Shown piece after piece: positions 25,872 through 35,497 of a stretch of 64,000 bases of DNA. Every line of letters starts with the position of its first letter. Position 1 is the stretch's first letter. The notes beneath the pieces were generated by a model. It was not told where the DNA came from and ran no database searches. It saw only the letters and a program-made list of their open reading frames with translations. A program made the position numbers and the translations under genes. Source of the stretch: Caenibius tardaugens NBRC 16725 (GTDB taxonomy: Bacteria > Pseudomonadota > Alphaproteobacteria > Sphingomonadales > Sphingomonadaceae); contig NZ_CP034179.1 of the NCBI RefSeq assembly GCF_003860345.1, positions 682,001-746,000 on the forward strand. Reading direction: 5' to 3'.

Positions 25872-26891
25872 TCAGCGCGGGCCGACGCAGTTGCGCGCCG
25901 TGATCATCGGCAGTTGATCCGCCGTCACAATTCCAGGGGCTGCCGCACAAACCAGCGGGATGGCATGAACCGCCGGCATGGCGGTGACCAGCCCCGGATC
26001 GAACATGCTGGCCCCGATCGGTTCGAACTTGCAGCGGACGTTCGGAGTCCCTTCGATTTCGACGACATAACCGTGTTCGATCGGCCAATCCGGGCTGTTG
26101 TGATAACCGAGCTTCCACGCAATCTTGAGATCGATGACGCACTGGCCGCGCACCCATCCGGTCCAGCTCGCGCGCAGGCATGAAATGCGTCCCTTGCCGA
26201 TCTTCATATAGCCAAGATCGACATCCTGCGTGGCAGTGGCAAATTCGACATCGAAACGTTTGTCATCCAGTTCCACATGCAGCGCATCGGCCATCATCTC
26301 CACCGTTTCGTGAAACGACGGGGTCGACTGGCTGATGAATTCGGCAATACCGGGGGTGCCCGGCTCCTGCCCGATGCCCATGGCTTCCCACGTGCCCGGC
26401 GATGCGTAATTCGTGGCGTCGACGGATTCCAGAACAGTAATGCGCGACACCTCCGAACAGGCGGAACTCGCCACCAGACCGAGAATATTGGCAAACCCCG
26501 GATTGACCCCGGTACCGTAGATCGTGGTGCCGCCCTTTTGCGCCGCCGCCGCGATGCGGGCATGGCCTTCCGGCCCAAATTTGCGCCCGTTGATAAAATA
26601 GGCGGTGGACACGATGTTCGAACCGGATTCAAGAATACGGACCATATCGTCGACATCGGGAAACAGCGGAACGTAAAGCACGCAATCGGGTTTCAGCGCC
26701 AGAACGGCATCGGCATCGCCACTGGCGAGAACCCCGAACGGTCCCCGATCGCAAAGCACCCCGATATCCTTACCCTTCTTGTCATCGGAGCGCGTGAAAC
26801 ACCCCACCAGTTCCATATCCGGATGGGCATGGATAACGGGCGCGGCAGATTTCCCGACGACGCCGAGATTCCAGATGGCAACTTTTACCAT
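25872..26891 (-). CDS. Dihydrodipicolinate reductase-like NAD(P)-dependent oxidoreductase
   Basis: A 339-residue protein with an N-terminal Rossmann domain (VKVAIWNLGVVGKSAAPVIHAHPDMELVGCF), where NLGVVG stands in for GXGXXG. The conserved segment ATAYFINGR-like text (IVSTAYFINGRKF), GTGVNPGFANILGLVASSACSEV near 155 and the mid-domain around ESVDATNYASPGTWEAMGIGQEPG follow the pattern of DapB-like and 2,4-diaminopentanoate-dehydrogenase-like proteins widespread in sphingomonads and mycobacteria. The substrate is unknown. It is followed upstream by a co-oriented AraC regulator gene (46 bp away), so the two may share control with the divergent LLM-VOC-TonB unit. Confidence 0.78.
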   Translation of the reverse strand: MVKVAIWNLGVVGKSAAPVIHAHPDMELVGCFTRSDDKKGKDIGVLCDRGPFGVLASGDADAVLALKPDCVLYVPLFPDVDDMVRILESGSNIVSTAYFINGRKFGPEGHARIAAAAQKGGTTIYGTGVNPGFANILGLVASSACSEVSRITVLESVDATNYASPGTWEAMGIGQEPGTPGIAEFISQSTPSFHETVEMMADALHVELDDKRFDVEFATATQDVDLGYMKIGKGRISCLRASWTGWVRGQCVIDLKIAWKLGYHNSPDWPIEHGYVVEIEGTPNVRCKFEPIGASMFDPGLVTAMPAVHAIPLVCAAAPGIVTADQLPMITARNCVGPR

Positions 26892-26937
26892 GTCGTACGA
26901 TCCTGTTTCTTTGTCTGGCTGTTTACTTGTCTGAATA

Positions 26938-27858
26938 TCAGTGGCGTGTGGTGCCCAACCGGGCCCCGCCCTGAAAATGCGGTTTGGCGTGGGTTCGGCC
27001 TTCCCGCATGCGATAGCCCAGCGGCGTTTCCCCCATCATCGCGCGAAAGGCGCGGGAAAAGCTCGAGGCATCGGAGAAGCCCAGCCGATAGGCGATTTCC
27101 TTCAACGGCAATTGCGTATCCGCAAGGAACGCCTTGGCCCGTTCAAGCCGTCTGACATTGACGAACTCCAGCACCGTCTGCCCGGTGGTCTGCCGGAACA
27201 GGCGGGTAAAATGGCGCGTACTGAGGCCGCAAAGGCTGGCGATCTGCGCGATGGTGGGCGCCCCGCCACGCATGTCATCGACAAATTCATCGATCCGCCG
27301 CATCTGCTGCGGGGATAGCTGGCCTGCGGATGTTCCGGCATGGCCCGGCGCGACAGCAAGATAGCGCACCAGTTCCATAGTGATCGTGATGCGCAGGGCA
27401 TCGGCCAGCGTACTCGTGGCGAATCCCGGATTGATGGCTTCTGTCGCAAGCCTGCGCAAAGCCTCCTTGATCAGGCTGCTCCGCACGTCGAGGCAGGATG
27501 ACAATTCGCGTTCATTCCACACTTCATCGCGGCCCGTCAGGTCGCTGAACAATCCGCGATCGAGACTGCAATAAACCGTGTTCAACGAACCGCCCGAAGG
27601 CACCCGGGAATCGAGCGGAACCTGCCCCGGTACCCAGAGAAGATCGCCAATCCCCCCGTAACGCCCGACATATCCGCTGGAAGAAAAGCGCCCTTCTGAT
27701 GCCGGGGGCGATGGCGAGAGCTTCAGGCTGAGCAGGTGCTGTTCTTCGCAGACCACCGTTTCGAGCCCATTGGCGAAGTTGAACGACCGCAATTGGACGA
27801 TCATTCCCGGAACGGTGAGCTCGGCCCGCACGACCTGCTTCATCGGGGCATTTCCCAC
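26938..27858 (-). CDS. AraC-family transcriptional regulator
   Basis: About 306 residues. The C-terminal AraC DNA-binding domain has two helix-turn-helix motifs: PTIAQIASLCGLSTRHFTRLF and PLKEIAYRLGFSDASSFSRAF, followed by the conserved GETPLGYR. The N-terminal part (YGGIGDLLWVPGQVPLDSRVPSG) resembles a cupin-like effector domain. The start is chosen at GTG 27858 because AGGAGGAG lies 6 bp upstream; an ATG at 27843 has poorer spacing. It is divergent from the LLM-VOC-TonB genes 223 bp away and is their most likely activator. Confidence 0.88.
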   Translation of the reverse strand: MGNAPMKQVVRAELTVPGMIVQLRSFNFANGLETVVCEEQHLLSLKLSPSPPASEGRFSSSGYVGRYGGIGDLLWVPGQVPLDSRVPSGGSLNTVYCSLDRGLFSDLTGRDEVWNERELSSCLDVRSSLIKEALRRLATEAINPGFATSTLADALRITITMELVRYLAVAPGHAGTSAGQLSPQQMRRIDEFVDDMRGGAPTIAQIASLCGLSTRHFTRLFRQTTGQTVLEFVNVRRLERAKAFLADTQLPLKEIAYRLGFSDASSFSRAFRAMMGETPLGYRMREGRTHAKPHFQGGARLGTTRH

Positions 27859-28081
27859 GCCTCTCCTCCTCTTCCTCTCCAAACCTGTCAGACGGCGCCA
27901 TGGCCAACCCGCAGACTGGTCGGCTGCAAGTTTTCACAGAGTTTGCCGCCGGGCAACCGCCACGGCCTAAATGGACAACAATCATGGCCCGCCTTGCCAA
28001 GGCGACCGCATTTCTCGTGAGTTTTTGCCTTGATACGTTCGTTCGAAGGCAAACGTGCTGGAATGCCTCCGGGAGAATGGA

Positions 28082-29107
28082 ATGCCGCGCCTCATCATGC
28101 GCTTCGACCTGCGCAACATACGCCCGGAAACGAATGCGCAATTGTACCGCGACACGCTGGAACTTTCGCAGTGGGCGGATGAGCACGGCTTCGATGCGAT
28201 CCAGCTGGCAGAACACCATAGCTGCGATGACGACTACATTCCTTCGCCGCTGGTTTTCGGCGGTGCCATGGCCGCGCGCACAAACCGGGTTAAGCTGCGC
28301 TTCGTTCTGGTCCTGCCGCACCACAATCCGCTGCGGCTGGCGGAAGATCTTGCGGTGCTCGACATCACCAGCGACGGACGCGTCATTGCCATTCTGGTGG
28401 CCGGATACGCCGCGCACGAATTCGAAATGTTTGGCACGGACATGCGTGATCGCGGCAAGCTGATGGAAGAAGGGGTAGCAGCCCTACGCAGCGCCTGGAC
28501 CGGGAAGCCATTCGCCTATCGCGATCGGGTGGTCCGCATCACGCCGCAGCCCATACAGGGCGCAGACCTGCCCATCTGGATCGGTGGGTCTACCCCGGTG
28601 GCAGCGCGCCGTGCTGGCCGCCTGTCCAGTCGGTTCTATTCCAACGATACCGCGCTGTGGGATATCTATCGGGAAGAACGGAAGAAGCACGCAGCCGATC
28701 CCGGCCCCGCCCCCGATATCGGCCCCGGTTTCTTCATCGTCAGCGAAGATCCTGACCGCGAATGGGAACGCATGGCCCCCTACATCGCTGCGGAAATGGA
28801 GGCCTATGCCAAGTTCGGCGCCTCACGCCGCCTGCTGATGGGGGACAGCACCACCGAATCCGAGGCGCAGGCGCAGCAAGCCAGCCGGCAGGAATCACTC
28901 AAGGTCGATCTGGCCGCAATACGGGCGATGAATGGCTATCCCATCATGACGCCCGATGAAGCCGCAGCTTATATCGACCGTCTGGGACCTGGTGACGAAG
29001 TGATGCTCCATCCGCTGATCAGCGGCCTGCCCATCGAAATCGCGCGCGAACATCTTGCCATGCTCGAACGTTATGTCCTCCCCCGTTTGCGAAACAAAGG
29101 AAACTGA
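28082..29107 (+). CDS. LLM class flavin-dependent oxidoreductase (luciferase-like)
   Basis: A 341-residue luciferase-like TIM barrel. The opening MRFDLRNI, the QWADEHGFDAIQLAEHHSCDDDYIPSPLVFGGAMAART block near residues 35-75 and the VLVLPHHNPLRLAEDLAVLDITSDGRVIAILVAGY block near 85-120 are diagnostic; PQPIQGADLPIWIGGSTPVAARRAGR near 155 completes the fold. Such enzymes use FMNH2 or F420 for monooxygenation or hydride transfer; most proteobacterial ones use FMN. The ATG at 28082 follows GGGAGAATGGA. It is 1 bp from the VOC gene, then comes a TonB receptor, so the unit may import and oxidise one substrate (inference). Confidence 0.9.
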   Translation: MPRLIMRFDLRNIRPETNAQLYRDTLELSQWADEHGFDAIQLAEHHSCDDDYIPSPLVFGGAMAARTNRVKLRFVLVLPHHNPLRLAEDLAVLDITSDGRVIAILVAGYAAHEFEMFGTDMRDRGKLMEEGVAALRSAWTGKPFAYRDRVVRITPQPIQGADLPIWIGGSTPVAARRAGRLSSRFYSNDTALWDIYREERKKHAADPGPAPDIGPGFFIVSEDPDREWERMAPYIAAEMEAYAKFGASRRLLMGDSTTESEAQAQQASRQESLKVDLAAIRAMNGYPIMTPDEAAAYIDRLGPGDEVMLHPLISGLPIEIAREHLAMLERYVLPRLRNKGN

Positions 29108-29108
29108 A

Positions 29109-29627
29109 ATGGCCAGCACGTCTTCGCCTTCGCTGTGGCGCGGCGTATTTGAACTCGGCTACGTCACCAACGATATCGAATATACGGTGGAACGTTTCCG
29201 GCAGACGCACGGCTTCACCGGCTTCGCGATCAATCAAGGGACAACCGCCTACCAGTCGGCCGCAGGTGAAATCATCGTCGGCACGCAGATCGCGCTCGGC
29301 TATGTCGATCAGACCCTGGTGGAAATCATCCAGCCGGATGATTGGTCCACGCCCAATATCTACACCGACTTTTTCAACCTGCCGCCACTGTCGCGCCCCT
29401 TCGCGCGCTTCCATCACCTGGGCTTCGACCTTGGGGACGAACAGGCATTCGCGCAGGCCCGTACCGTGCTGATCGACAACGCCAACGCCCCGATCATCGG
29501 CGAGATGAACGGTGGCGGCATTCGCTGCCTTTATCAGGATGACCGCGAAACGAGCGGCCATCTCAACGCATACATGACCATGTCGGACGAAGTCCGCAGC
29601 TACATGCAAAGCCTGCCGAGAAACTGA
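29109..29627 (+). CDS. VOC-superfamily (glyoxalase-like) protein
   Basis: A 172-residue protein with the paired beta-alpha-beta-beta-beta modules of the vicinal oxygen chelate fold: FELGYVTNDIEYTVERFRQTHG at the start and FHHLGFDLGDEQAFAQARTVL near residue 98. Candidate metal ligands are His in RFHHLG and Glu in TLVEIIQPDD. It could be an isomerase, epimerase, dioxygenase or simply a ligand-binding protein. A strong site AAAGGAAAC precedes the ATG, which lies directly after the LLM gene stop; co-translation is likely. Confidence 0.82.
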   Translation: MASTSSPSLWRGVFELGYVTNDIEYTVERFRQTHGFTGFAINQGTTAYQSAAGEIIVGTQIALGYVDQTLVEIIQPDDWSTPNIYTDFFNLPPLSRPFARFHHLGFDLGDEQAFAQARTVLIDNANAPIIGEMNGGGIRCLYQDDRETSGHLNAYMTMSDEVRSYMQSLPRN

Positions 29628-29670
29628 GGCAGATTCAGGAATCGCAGACAGGTAATTCGGGAGGGACATA

Positions 29671-32013
29671 ATGGGATACATCACGGCTCGCCGCACACAT
29701 CCGGGGTACGCACGGATCGCGGTCGCATTGCTGGCAACCACCGCTGTCGTGCCGGTTCTTGCCCAAAATGCATCCGCACAGGACAATACCGACAGGCAGG
29801 ACATCATCGTTACCGCGCAGAAACGCGAACAGGTGCTGCGCGACGTGCCAATTGCCGTATCCGCCTTCGATGAAGACTATCTTGCCAATCGCGCGGTGAC
29901 CTCGGTCGATCGGCTGGACGGGATCGCGCCCGGTCTGCAAGTGCTGCAAACCCCGTCGCAACCCAACAATGCGCAGATATCGATCCGCGGATCGGTGCAG
30001 CAGAACCCTGCGATCACGCTCGACCCCTCGGTCGGCATGTATCTCGACGGGGTCTATATCGGCAAGGCGGTTGGCTCCATTTTCGCGATCAACGATCTCG
30101 AACGGGTCGAAGTGCTGCGCGGGCCGCAAGGCACACTCTATGGGCGTAACACACTGGCCGGTGCCATCAATTTCATCACCCGCAAGCCCGGCCCCGATTT
30201 CCGGGCATCGCTGGAAGCAGGATATGGCAATTATGACGCCATGACGCTGAAGGGCATGGTCAATCTGCCTGCAGCGGATAACCTGTTCTTCAAGGTTTCG
30301 CTGGCGCTGGACAAGCGCGATGGTACGGTCAAACTGATCGACGATCCCTATGGCATGGCCGCACTCTTCGGCTCATCGGCGAAGTCAGGCAGACTCAATT
30401 CGCGCAACCGCAAGAGCGCCCTTGTCCAGGCGCGGTTCGAACCGGCGGACAATGTCACGGTAGACTATGCCTTCGATTACAGCCGCAGTGTCCAGACGGT
30501 TGCGGCAACCCAGCTGATTGCGGTCGACGACGCGGGTTTTCTGGGCAAGGACTGCGCGCTCGGCCCGTTCTGTGTTCCCGCCTACCTCTATGTGCAGGAC
30601 AAGTACTCGAACAAGGCGTTCAACAATGTCCGCTCGATGGACAAGGTCGTCACCCAGGGTCACGGCCTGACTATCGATTGGGATATGGGCAATGCCAGTC
30701 TCAAATCGATCACAGGCTATCGCCGTCTGCGGTTCAACGCCTACCCCAACGATATCGACGGCACGCCACTGGACCTCGCCATTGTCGGGTATCGGACGAA
30801 ATACTGGGAAGTGAGCCAAGAATTCCAGCTGTCGGGCAAGATCGGATCCCGCCTCAACTATGTTGCGGGGCTGTTCTATTTTCACGACGATGCCTTCAGC
30901 GTAAACCCGCAAAGCTACTTCTTCGGCAGCGAGGATTATTACACCACGTTTGGCGGCAAGACGACCGCCTATGCCGCCTATGCGCAGATCGATTACGATA
31001 TCACCGATCAGCTGACGCTAACGGCTGGCCTGCGCTACAACCGCGAAAAGAAGACCACCCAACGCTATCAGGAAGCCATTGCCAGTGCGGCATTTCCGCC
31101 TGAACTGCTTCCCTATGTCGTTGTCGATGTGCCCGAAGATCTGGGCATTGCGCATGTCTTCAAAAGCGTCAATCCCACCGCGATCCTGACTTACAAGCTG
31201 GGTGAGCGGACCAATATCTACGCCAAGTTCGCGCAGGGTTTCCGCAGCGGGGGCTTCAACGGCGAAGCCCAGACATTCATCCATGCGGTAACGCCGTTTC
31301 GGCCGGAAAAGATGAATTCGTTCGAGATCGGCCTGAAATCGAGCCTGTTCGATCGCAAGCTCGATCTCAACATCGCCGCCTTCGTCAACAAGCACAAGGA
31401 TATGCAGTTATCCGTTTTCACGGCGAGTTCCATCGGCACCAGCCTCATCCAGAATGCGGGTTCGGCAACGATGAAAGGGATCGAGGTTGAAGCTTTTGCC
31501 CGCCCCCTGCCCTCGCTCAGCCTCAAGGGATCGCTGGCGTACCTGAAAGCCCGCTACAACCACTTTATCGATACCAACAATCTTGGACAGGCGATCGATG
31601 TCGCGGATATCCGGGTGGTACCCCATGCGCCCAAATGGCAGGCCTCATTCAGCGCTGACTGGACCGCCTATGAGGGCAGCGATGGCAATCACCTGAATGT
31701 TCTGGTCGATGTCAGGCATGTCTCATCGTACTACTTCTATGCCGATGCCACCGAAATGCGGCCGGATTTTCCCAGTTGGCATCGGGCATCAACCTCGCGC
31801 ACCGAACCGATGACCTTTGTGGATGCGCAAATACGGTGGGACGATATCCCACTGGCGTCGGGCAAAGCTTATGCTGCGCTGTGGGCGAAGAACCTGTTCA
31901 ATACCCGCAAGATCATCAACGGAATCGATTTCGGCTCCGCCTTTGGCGGCCTGCTGACCGGCAACTATAACGATCCGCGCACATACGGCCTGACAGTCGG
32001 GATGAAGTGGTAG
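29671..32013 (+). CDS. TonB-dependent outer membrane receptor
   Basis: A 780-residue outer membrane receptor. The signal peptide ends at ASAQ near residue 36, the TonB box is DIIVTAQKREQ, and the plug domain runs to about residue 160 (VPIAVSAFDEDYL, IRGSVQQNPAITLDPSVGMYLDGVYIG, LERVEVLRGPQGTLYGRNTLAGAINFITRKP). The 22-stranded barrel follows and ends in an aromatic residue (GLTVGMKW), as expected for insertion by the Bam machinery. Sphingomonads carry many such receptors for sugars, aromatic compounds and siderophores; the ligand is not clear. It follows the LLM and VOC genes by 43 bp with GGGAGGGAC before the ATG. Confidence 0.94.
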   Translation: MGYITARRTHPGYARIAVALLATTAVVPVLAQNASAQDNTDRQDIIVTAQKREQVLRDVPIAVSAFDEDYLANRAVTSVDRLDGIAPGLQVLQTPSQPNNAQISIRGSVQQNPAITLDPSVGMYLDGVYIGKAVGSIFAINDLERVEVLRGPQGTLYGRNTLAGAINFITRKPGPDFRASLEAGYGNYDAMTLKGMVNLPAADNLFFKVSLALDKRDGTVKLIDDPYGMAALFGSSAKSGRLNSRNRKSALVQARFEPADNVTVDYAFDYSRSVQTVAATQLIAVDDAGFLGKDCALGPFCVPAYLYVQDKYSNKAFNNVRSMDKVVTQGHGLTIDWDMGNASLKSITGYRRLRFNAYPNDIDGTPLDLAIVGYRTKYWEVSQEFQLSGKIGSRLNYVAGLFYFHDDAFSVNPQSYFFGSEDYYTTFGGKTTAYAAYAQIDYDITDQLTLTAGLRYNREKKTTQRYQEAIASAAFPPELLPYVVVDVPEDLGIAHVFKSVNPTAILTYKLGERTNIYAKFAQGFRSGGFNGEAQTFIHAVTPFRPEKMNSFEIGLKSSLFDRKLDLNIAAFVNKHKDMQLSVFTASSIGTSLIQNAGSATMKGIEVEAFARPLPSLSLKGSLAYLKARYNHFIDTNNLGQAIDVADIRVVPHAPKWQASFSADWTAYEGSDGNHLNVLVDVRHVSSYYFYADATEMRPDFPSWHRASTSRTEPMTFVDAQIRWDDIPLASGKAYAALWAKNLFNTRKIINGIDFGSAFGGLLTGNYNDPRTYGLTVGMKW

Positions 32014-32189
32014 CGTTTTACGCAGCGCCTGTTCGCGGGCGATGCCTCACATAGGGCGCGCGGACAAGCGCGTTACACCAATGTCGGCGAGTCTCGCCGG
32101 CATCTGGATGCCAGACCAAGGCACGCAGGCGGGACAGCGTGCCCTGAATGCTTCAGAGCCGCGCGATCCCGCCCGGAATATTACCAGAA

Positions 32190-32726
32190 TTAATCGGCTG
32201 CCCCGTTAGCGGCACCGTCCGTAAAACGCAGGGCCAGCTTGCGCCCACGCTTTGCCTTGGGCGCGGCTTCACCCTTGGAAGCAGCAGCCTTGCCATTGGA
32301 CGCAGCCTTGCGCCCCGCTGTCGGCTTGCGGCCCAGACCAATCTTGTTCGCCAGTTCGCTGCGCTGCGCAGCATAGTTCGGCGCGACCAGCGCGTGATCA
32401 GCGGCAAGGCCCCAACGCTGACGATATTCGTCGGTCGTCAGGCCATGCTCCGTCGAAAGATGCCGCTTGAGCAGTTTCATCTTCTTGCCGCATTCAAGGC
32501 AAGCGACATGGTCTGGCCGGATGGAAGCGCGAATTGACACGGCAGGCTGCAAAGCGGGCGCTTCTGCGGCAACCGGTTCTGCTCCAAGACCGGAAAGGGC
32601 CTGGAACACAGTCGTGATCAGGGTCGGGACTTGTTCGATCGCCACGCTGTTGTTGCTGACATGCGCGGCAACGATATCCGAGGTGAGCGTGATCAAACCC
32701 TCACGGTCATGGACTTCGTCGACCAA
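32190..32726 (-). CDS. mucR: MucR/Ros-family zinc-finger transcriptional regulator
   Basis: A 178-residue regulator. The Ros/MucR zinc finger is at residues about 76-94: CLECGKKMKLLKRHLSTEH, with spacing CX2CX9HX4H, followed by the conserved GLTTDEYRQRWGLAADHALVAPNYAAQRS. The N-terminal DREGLITLTSDIVAAHVSNNSV is the family's oligomerisation region. The C-terminal tail is Lys/Ala-rich, longer than in rhizobial MucR and likely adds nonspecific DNA contact. MucR proteins act as H-NS-like gene silencers for exopolysaccharide, motility and virulence genes. The start is TTG at 32726, with AAGGAG ideally spaced and no in-frame ATG nearby. Confidence 0.9.
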   Translation of the reverse strand: MVDEVHDREGLITLTSDIVAAHVSNNSVAIEQVPTLITTVFQALSGLGAEPVAAEAPALQPAVSIRASIRPDHVACLECGKKMKLLKRHLSTEHGLTTDEYRQRWGLAADHALVAPNYAAQRSELANKIGLGRKPTAGRKAASNGKAAASKGEAAPKAKRGRKLALRFTDGAANGAAD

Positions 32727-33215
32727 TTTTCACTCCTTCCATAAATTACAATCTGCTAACACCCGATTTCGGGAAATTGCTATTGGCGGGTGAGACAAGT
32801 TCTCTCGTTCGTCAATAAAGATTTTACGGAAAACGACAGATTGTGTGGCGTGGATGCAAGATCATACTTGCAGACGAACCGCATTCCCGATCTGTTCGCG
32901 AATTTTCCTCTACCGCCTGAAATCCGCGCCGGAAGTGCCCCGAAAAAAGCAACCAGCCGCATCACTTCTCCCAACAATCGCCATGCCCAACCCACACCAA
33001 TCGAGATAATTTCGCATTATATGCCGTATTATTACAGAAAAATGCGCATCTATTTCAACATTACATTTTGATAGTAAACATTTTTTACAAAAGAACCAGC
33101 GATCATAATCGGATATATCGATATCTGTGAGCAATTTGATCTGCTTTTTCGAACATTCTGAAAGTGATAGGCGTTGGCCGCTGAGGAGATTTCAAGAGAA
33201 ATAGAGGAGCGTACC
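32727..33215. other. AT-rich divergent region between mucR and katG
   Basis: This 489-bp stretch has no supported gene. It must hold both divergent promoters. An ATATCGATAT palindrome lies at 33115-33124 about 90 bp before katG. The expected OxyR pattern (ATAG-N7-CTAT tandem) is not clearly present. A 93-codon frame at 32790-33071 has poor composition and no relatives I recognise. Confidence 0.4.
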
Positions 33216-35429
33216 ATGCGCAAGACTACCATTTCGATATTTGCCCTTATGGCAACAAGTTTAACGCCGAATTTGGCAAGTCCTGCCTTCGCGCAGGAAA
33301 AAAGCATGTCCAATCAGGAATGGTGGCCTAACCGAATCGATCTGGGACCGTTGCGCCAGAATAATACAAACGCCAATCCTTACGGTGCGAATTTCAATTA
33401 TTCCGCCGAATTCGCGACTCTGGATATTGCGGCAGTCAAGAAAGATATTGCCGATGTTCTGTCGACGTCACAGCCTTGGTGGCCCGCCGATTATGGGAAC
33501 TACGGTCCGTTTTTCATCCGCATGGCGTGGCATAGTGCCGGCACCTACCGCGCCGCTGACGGGCGCGGCGGCTCGGATGGCGGCGAACAACGCTTCGAGC
33601 CGCTGAACTCGTGGCCCGATAACGTCAGCCTCGACAAGGCTCGTCGCCTGGTATGGCCAATCAAGCAGAAATATGGTCGCAAGTTGTCATGGGGTGACCT
33701 CATGGTCCTCGCTGGCAACGTCGCGCTTGAGAACATGGGCTTCAAGACTCTCGGGTTTGCCGGGGGTCGTGTCGATGCCTGGGAACCGGACCTGGTCTTC
33801 TGGGGACCTGAAAAGAAATGGCTCGCCGATGAACGGCGTGACGGAAAAGGCGGCCTGAAAGGCCCCCTCGCCGCCACCCAGATGGGTCTGATCTACGTTA
33901 ACCCCGAAGGACCGAACGGCAAGCCTGACCCAATCGCCGCCGCTGCCGATATCCGCCTGGCTTTCGGCAACATGGCCATGGAAGACGATGAAACTGTTGC
34001 GCTGATCGCAGGCGGCCATACCTTCGGCAAGGCGCATGGCGCGCACAAACCGGACGAATGCGTCGGCGTTGATCCCTCCGCGGCCAAAGCCGAACAACAA
34101 GGGCTCGGCTGGGTAAACAAATGCGGCAAGGGCCACTCCGAAGACACCGTGTCGAGCGGTCTCGAAGGGGCCTGGTCAGCCAATCCCATCGCCTGGACCA
34201 CGCAGTACCTCGACAATCTGTTCGGGTTCGACTGGGTGCAGACGCGCAGCCCCGCCGGTGCGGTGCAATGGGTGCCGAGCGATGCCAGCGCCGCAGCGCT
34301 CGTTCCTGACGCCCATGTCGCGGACAAGCGTCATGCCCCGATCATGTTCACCACCGACCTGTCGTTGAAGGAAGATCCCGGTTTCAGGGCCATCGCCAAG
34401 CGCTTCCACGACAACCCCGATGCATTCGCGGATGCGTTCGCCCGCGCCTGGTTCAAACTGACCCACCGCGACATGGGGCCCAGCGCGCGCTATCTCGGCA
34501 ATGATGCCCCCAAAGCGGCCTTCAAGTGGCAGGATCCGCTGCCTGCCGCCAATTATGCGGCAATCGACAATCAGGATGTGGAACAGCTCAAGACCAAAGT
34601 TCTGGCCGCCGGCCTGAGCGAGCGGGAACTGATCAAGACGGCCTGGGCATCGGCGTCCTCCTTCCGCGTTACCGATATGCGCGGCGGCGCCAACGGTGCA
34701 CGTATCCGACTGGCACCTGCAAAGAACTGGGCCGCGAACGATCCGGCCGAACTGGCCAAGGCGCTCGCCGCGCTGGAAACGGTTCGCAAGGATTTCAATC
34801 GCTCGGCGAAAGGCGGAAAGCAGGTTTCGCTTGCAGATCTGATCGTTCTGGGTGGCAACGCCGCGGTCGAACAGGCCGCAAAGCGGGCGGGCCAGACGGT
34901 CACAGTGCCGTTCACGCCGGGGCGTGTGGATGCCACTGTGGAACAGACGGATGCCAAATCCTATGATTTCCTCCGTCCCCGTGCGGACGGGTTCCGCAAC
35001 TATTACGGCGCGGACAGTGCCACGTCGCCTGCGGAAATGCTGATCGACAAAGCCAGCACGCTGAACCTTTCGGTACCCGAGATGACTGTTCTGGTCGGTG
35101 GTCTCCGGGTTCTGGATGCCAATACCGGACATTCACCGCATGGCGTATTCACCAGCCGCCCCGGGACATTGAGCAATGACTTCTTCGTCAACTTGCTCGA
35201 CATGTCGACCAAATGGTCGAAATCGGCAAAGGATCCGGCGCTCTATGAAGGCGCCGACCGGGCAACCGGCCAACCGAAGTGGACCGCAACCCCCGTGGAT
35301 CTGGTGTTCGGTTCGAACGCGGAACTGCGCGCCGTGTCCGAAGTCTATGCCTCTGCCGATGCCCGCGAAATGTTCGTGAAGGACTTCGTGGCGGCCTGGA
35401 CAAAGGTCATGAATCTCGACCGCTTCTGA
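33216..35429 (+). CDS. katG: Catalase-peroxidase KatG, with signal peptide (periplasmic type)
   Basis: A 737-residue bifunctional catalase-peroxidase. The N-terminal domain holds the distal Arg-Trp-His ([13 protein letters not shown] near residue 90) and the adduct Tyr and Met ([21 protein letters not shown]), which with the Trp form the Met-Tyr-Trp crosslink required for catalase activity; the proximal His is in [12 protein letters not shown] degenerate C-terminal peroxidase domain follows. The first 27 residues, [20 protein letters not shown] through ASPAFA, form a Sec signal with an AFA-Q cleavage site, so the enzyme should act in the periplasm like KatP of enterohaemorrhagic Escherichia coli. 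GAGGAG lies 7 bp before the ATG. A terminator hairpin and a cytochrome c gene follow. Confidence 0.95.
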   Translation: MRKTTISIFALMATSLTPNLASPAFAQEKSMSNQEWWPNRIDLGPLRQNNTNANPYGANFNYSAEFATLDIAAVKKDIADVLSTSQPWWPADYGNYGPFFIRMAWHSAGTYRAADGRGGSDGGEQRFEPLNSWPDNVSLDKARRLVWPIKQKYGRKLSWGDLMVLAGNVALENMGFKTLGFAGGRVDAWEPDLVFWGPEKKWLADERRDGKGGLKGPLAATQMGLIYVNPEGPNGKPDPIAAAADIRLAFGNMAMEDDETVALIAGGHTFGKAHGAHKPDECVGVDPSAAKAEQQGLGWVNKCGKGHSEDTVSSGLEGAWSANPIAWTTQYLDNLFGFDWVQTRSPAGAVQWVPSDASAAALVPDAHVADKRHAPIMFTTDLSLKEDPGFRAIAKRFHDNPDAFADAFARAWFKLTHRDMGPSARYLGNDAPKAAFKWQDPLPAANYAAIDNQDVEQLKTKVLAAGLSERELIKTAWASASSFRVTDMRGGANGARIRLAPAKNWAANDPAELAKALAALETVRKDFNRSAKGGKQVSLADLIVLGGNAAVEQAAKRAGQTVTVPFTPGRVDATVEQTDAKSYDFLRPRADGFRNYYGADSATSPAEMLIDKASTLNLSVPEMTVLVGGLRVLDANTGHSPHGVFTSRPGTLSNDFFVNLLDMSTKWSKSAKDPALYEGADRATGQPKWTATPVDLVFGSNAELRAVSEVYASADAREMFVKDFVAAWTKVMNLDRF

Positions 35430-35445
35430 CCATCCGGCAGTTGAC

Positions 35446-35484
35446 GATGGCGGCGGCATTGCGATGCCGTCGCCATCATTTTTA
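35446..35484 (+). terminator. Rho-independent terminator or attenuator after katG
   Basis: A 14-bp stem (35446-35459 with 35464-35477, a single G-T wobble) and a TGCG loop is followed by ATTTTTA. It lies only 17 bp after the katG stop and 14 bp before the cytochrome c start, so it should reduce expression of the downstream gene unless read through. Confidence 0.8.
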
Positions 35485-35497
35485 CGGATTCCCCACA

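Noticed and set aside
32790-33071. A 93-codon plus-strand frame between mucR and katG
   Set aside because: Lies in the divergent promoter region, AT-rich, no ribosome site and no family resemblance.
33060-33215. OxyR binding site before katG
   Set aside because: I could not match the four spaced ATAG/CTAT half-sites; only a short ATATCGATAT palindrome is present.
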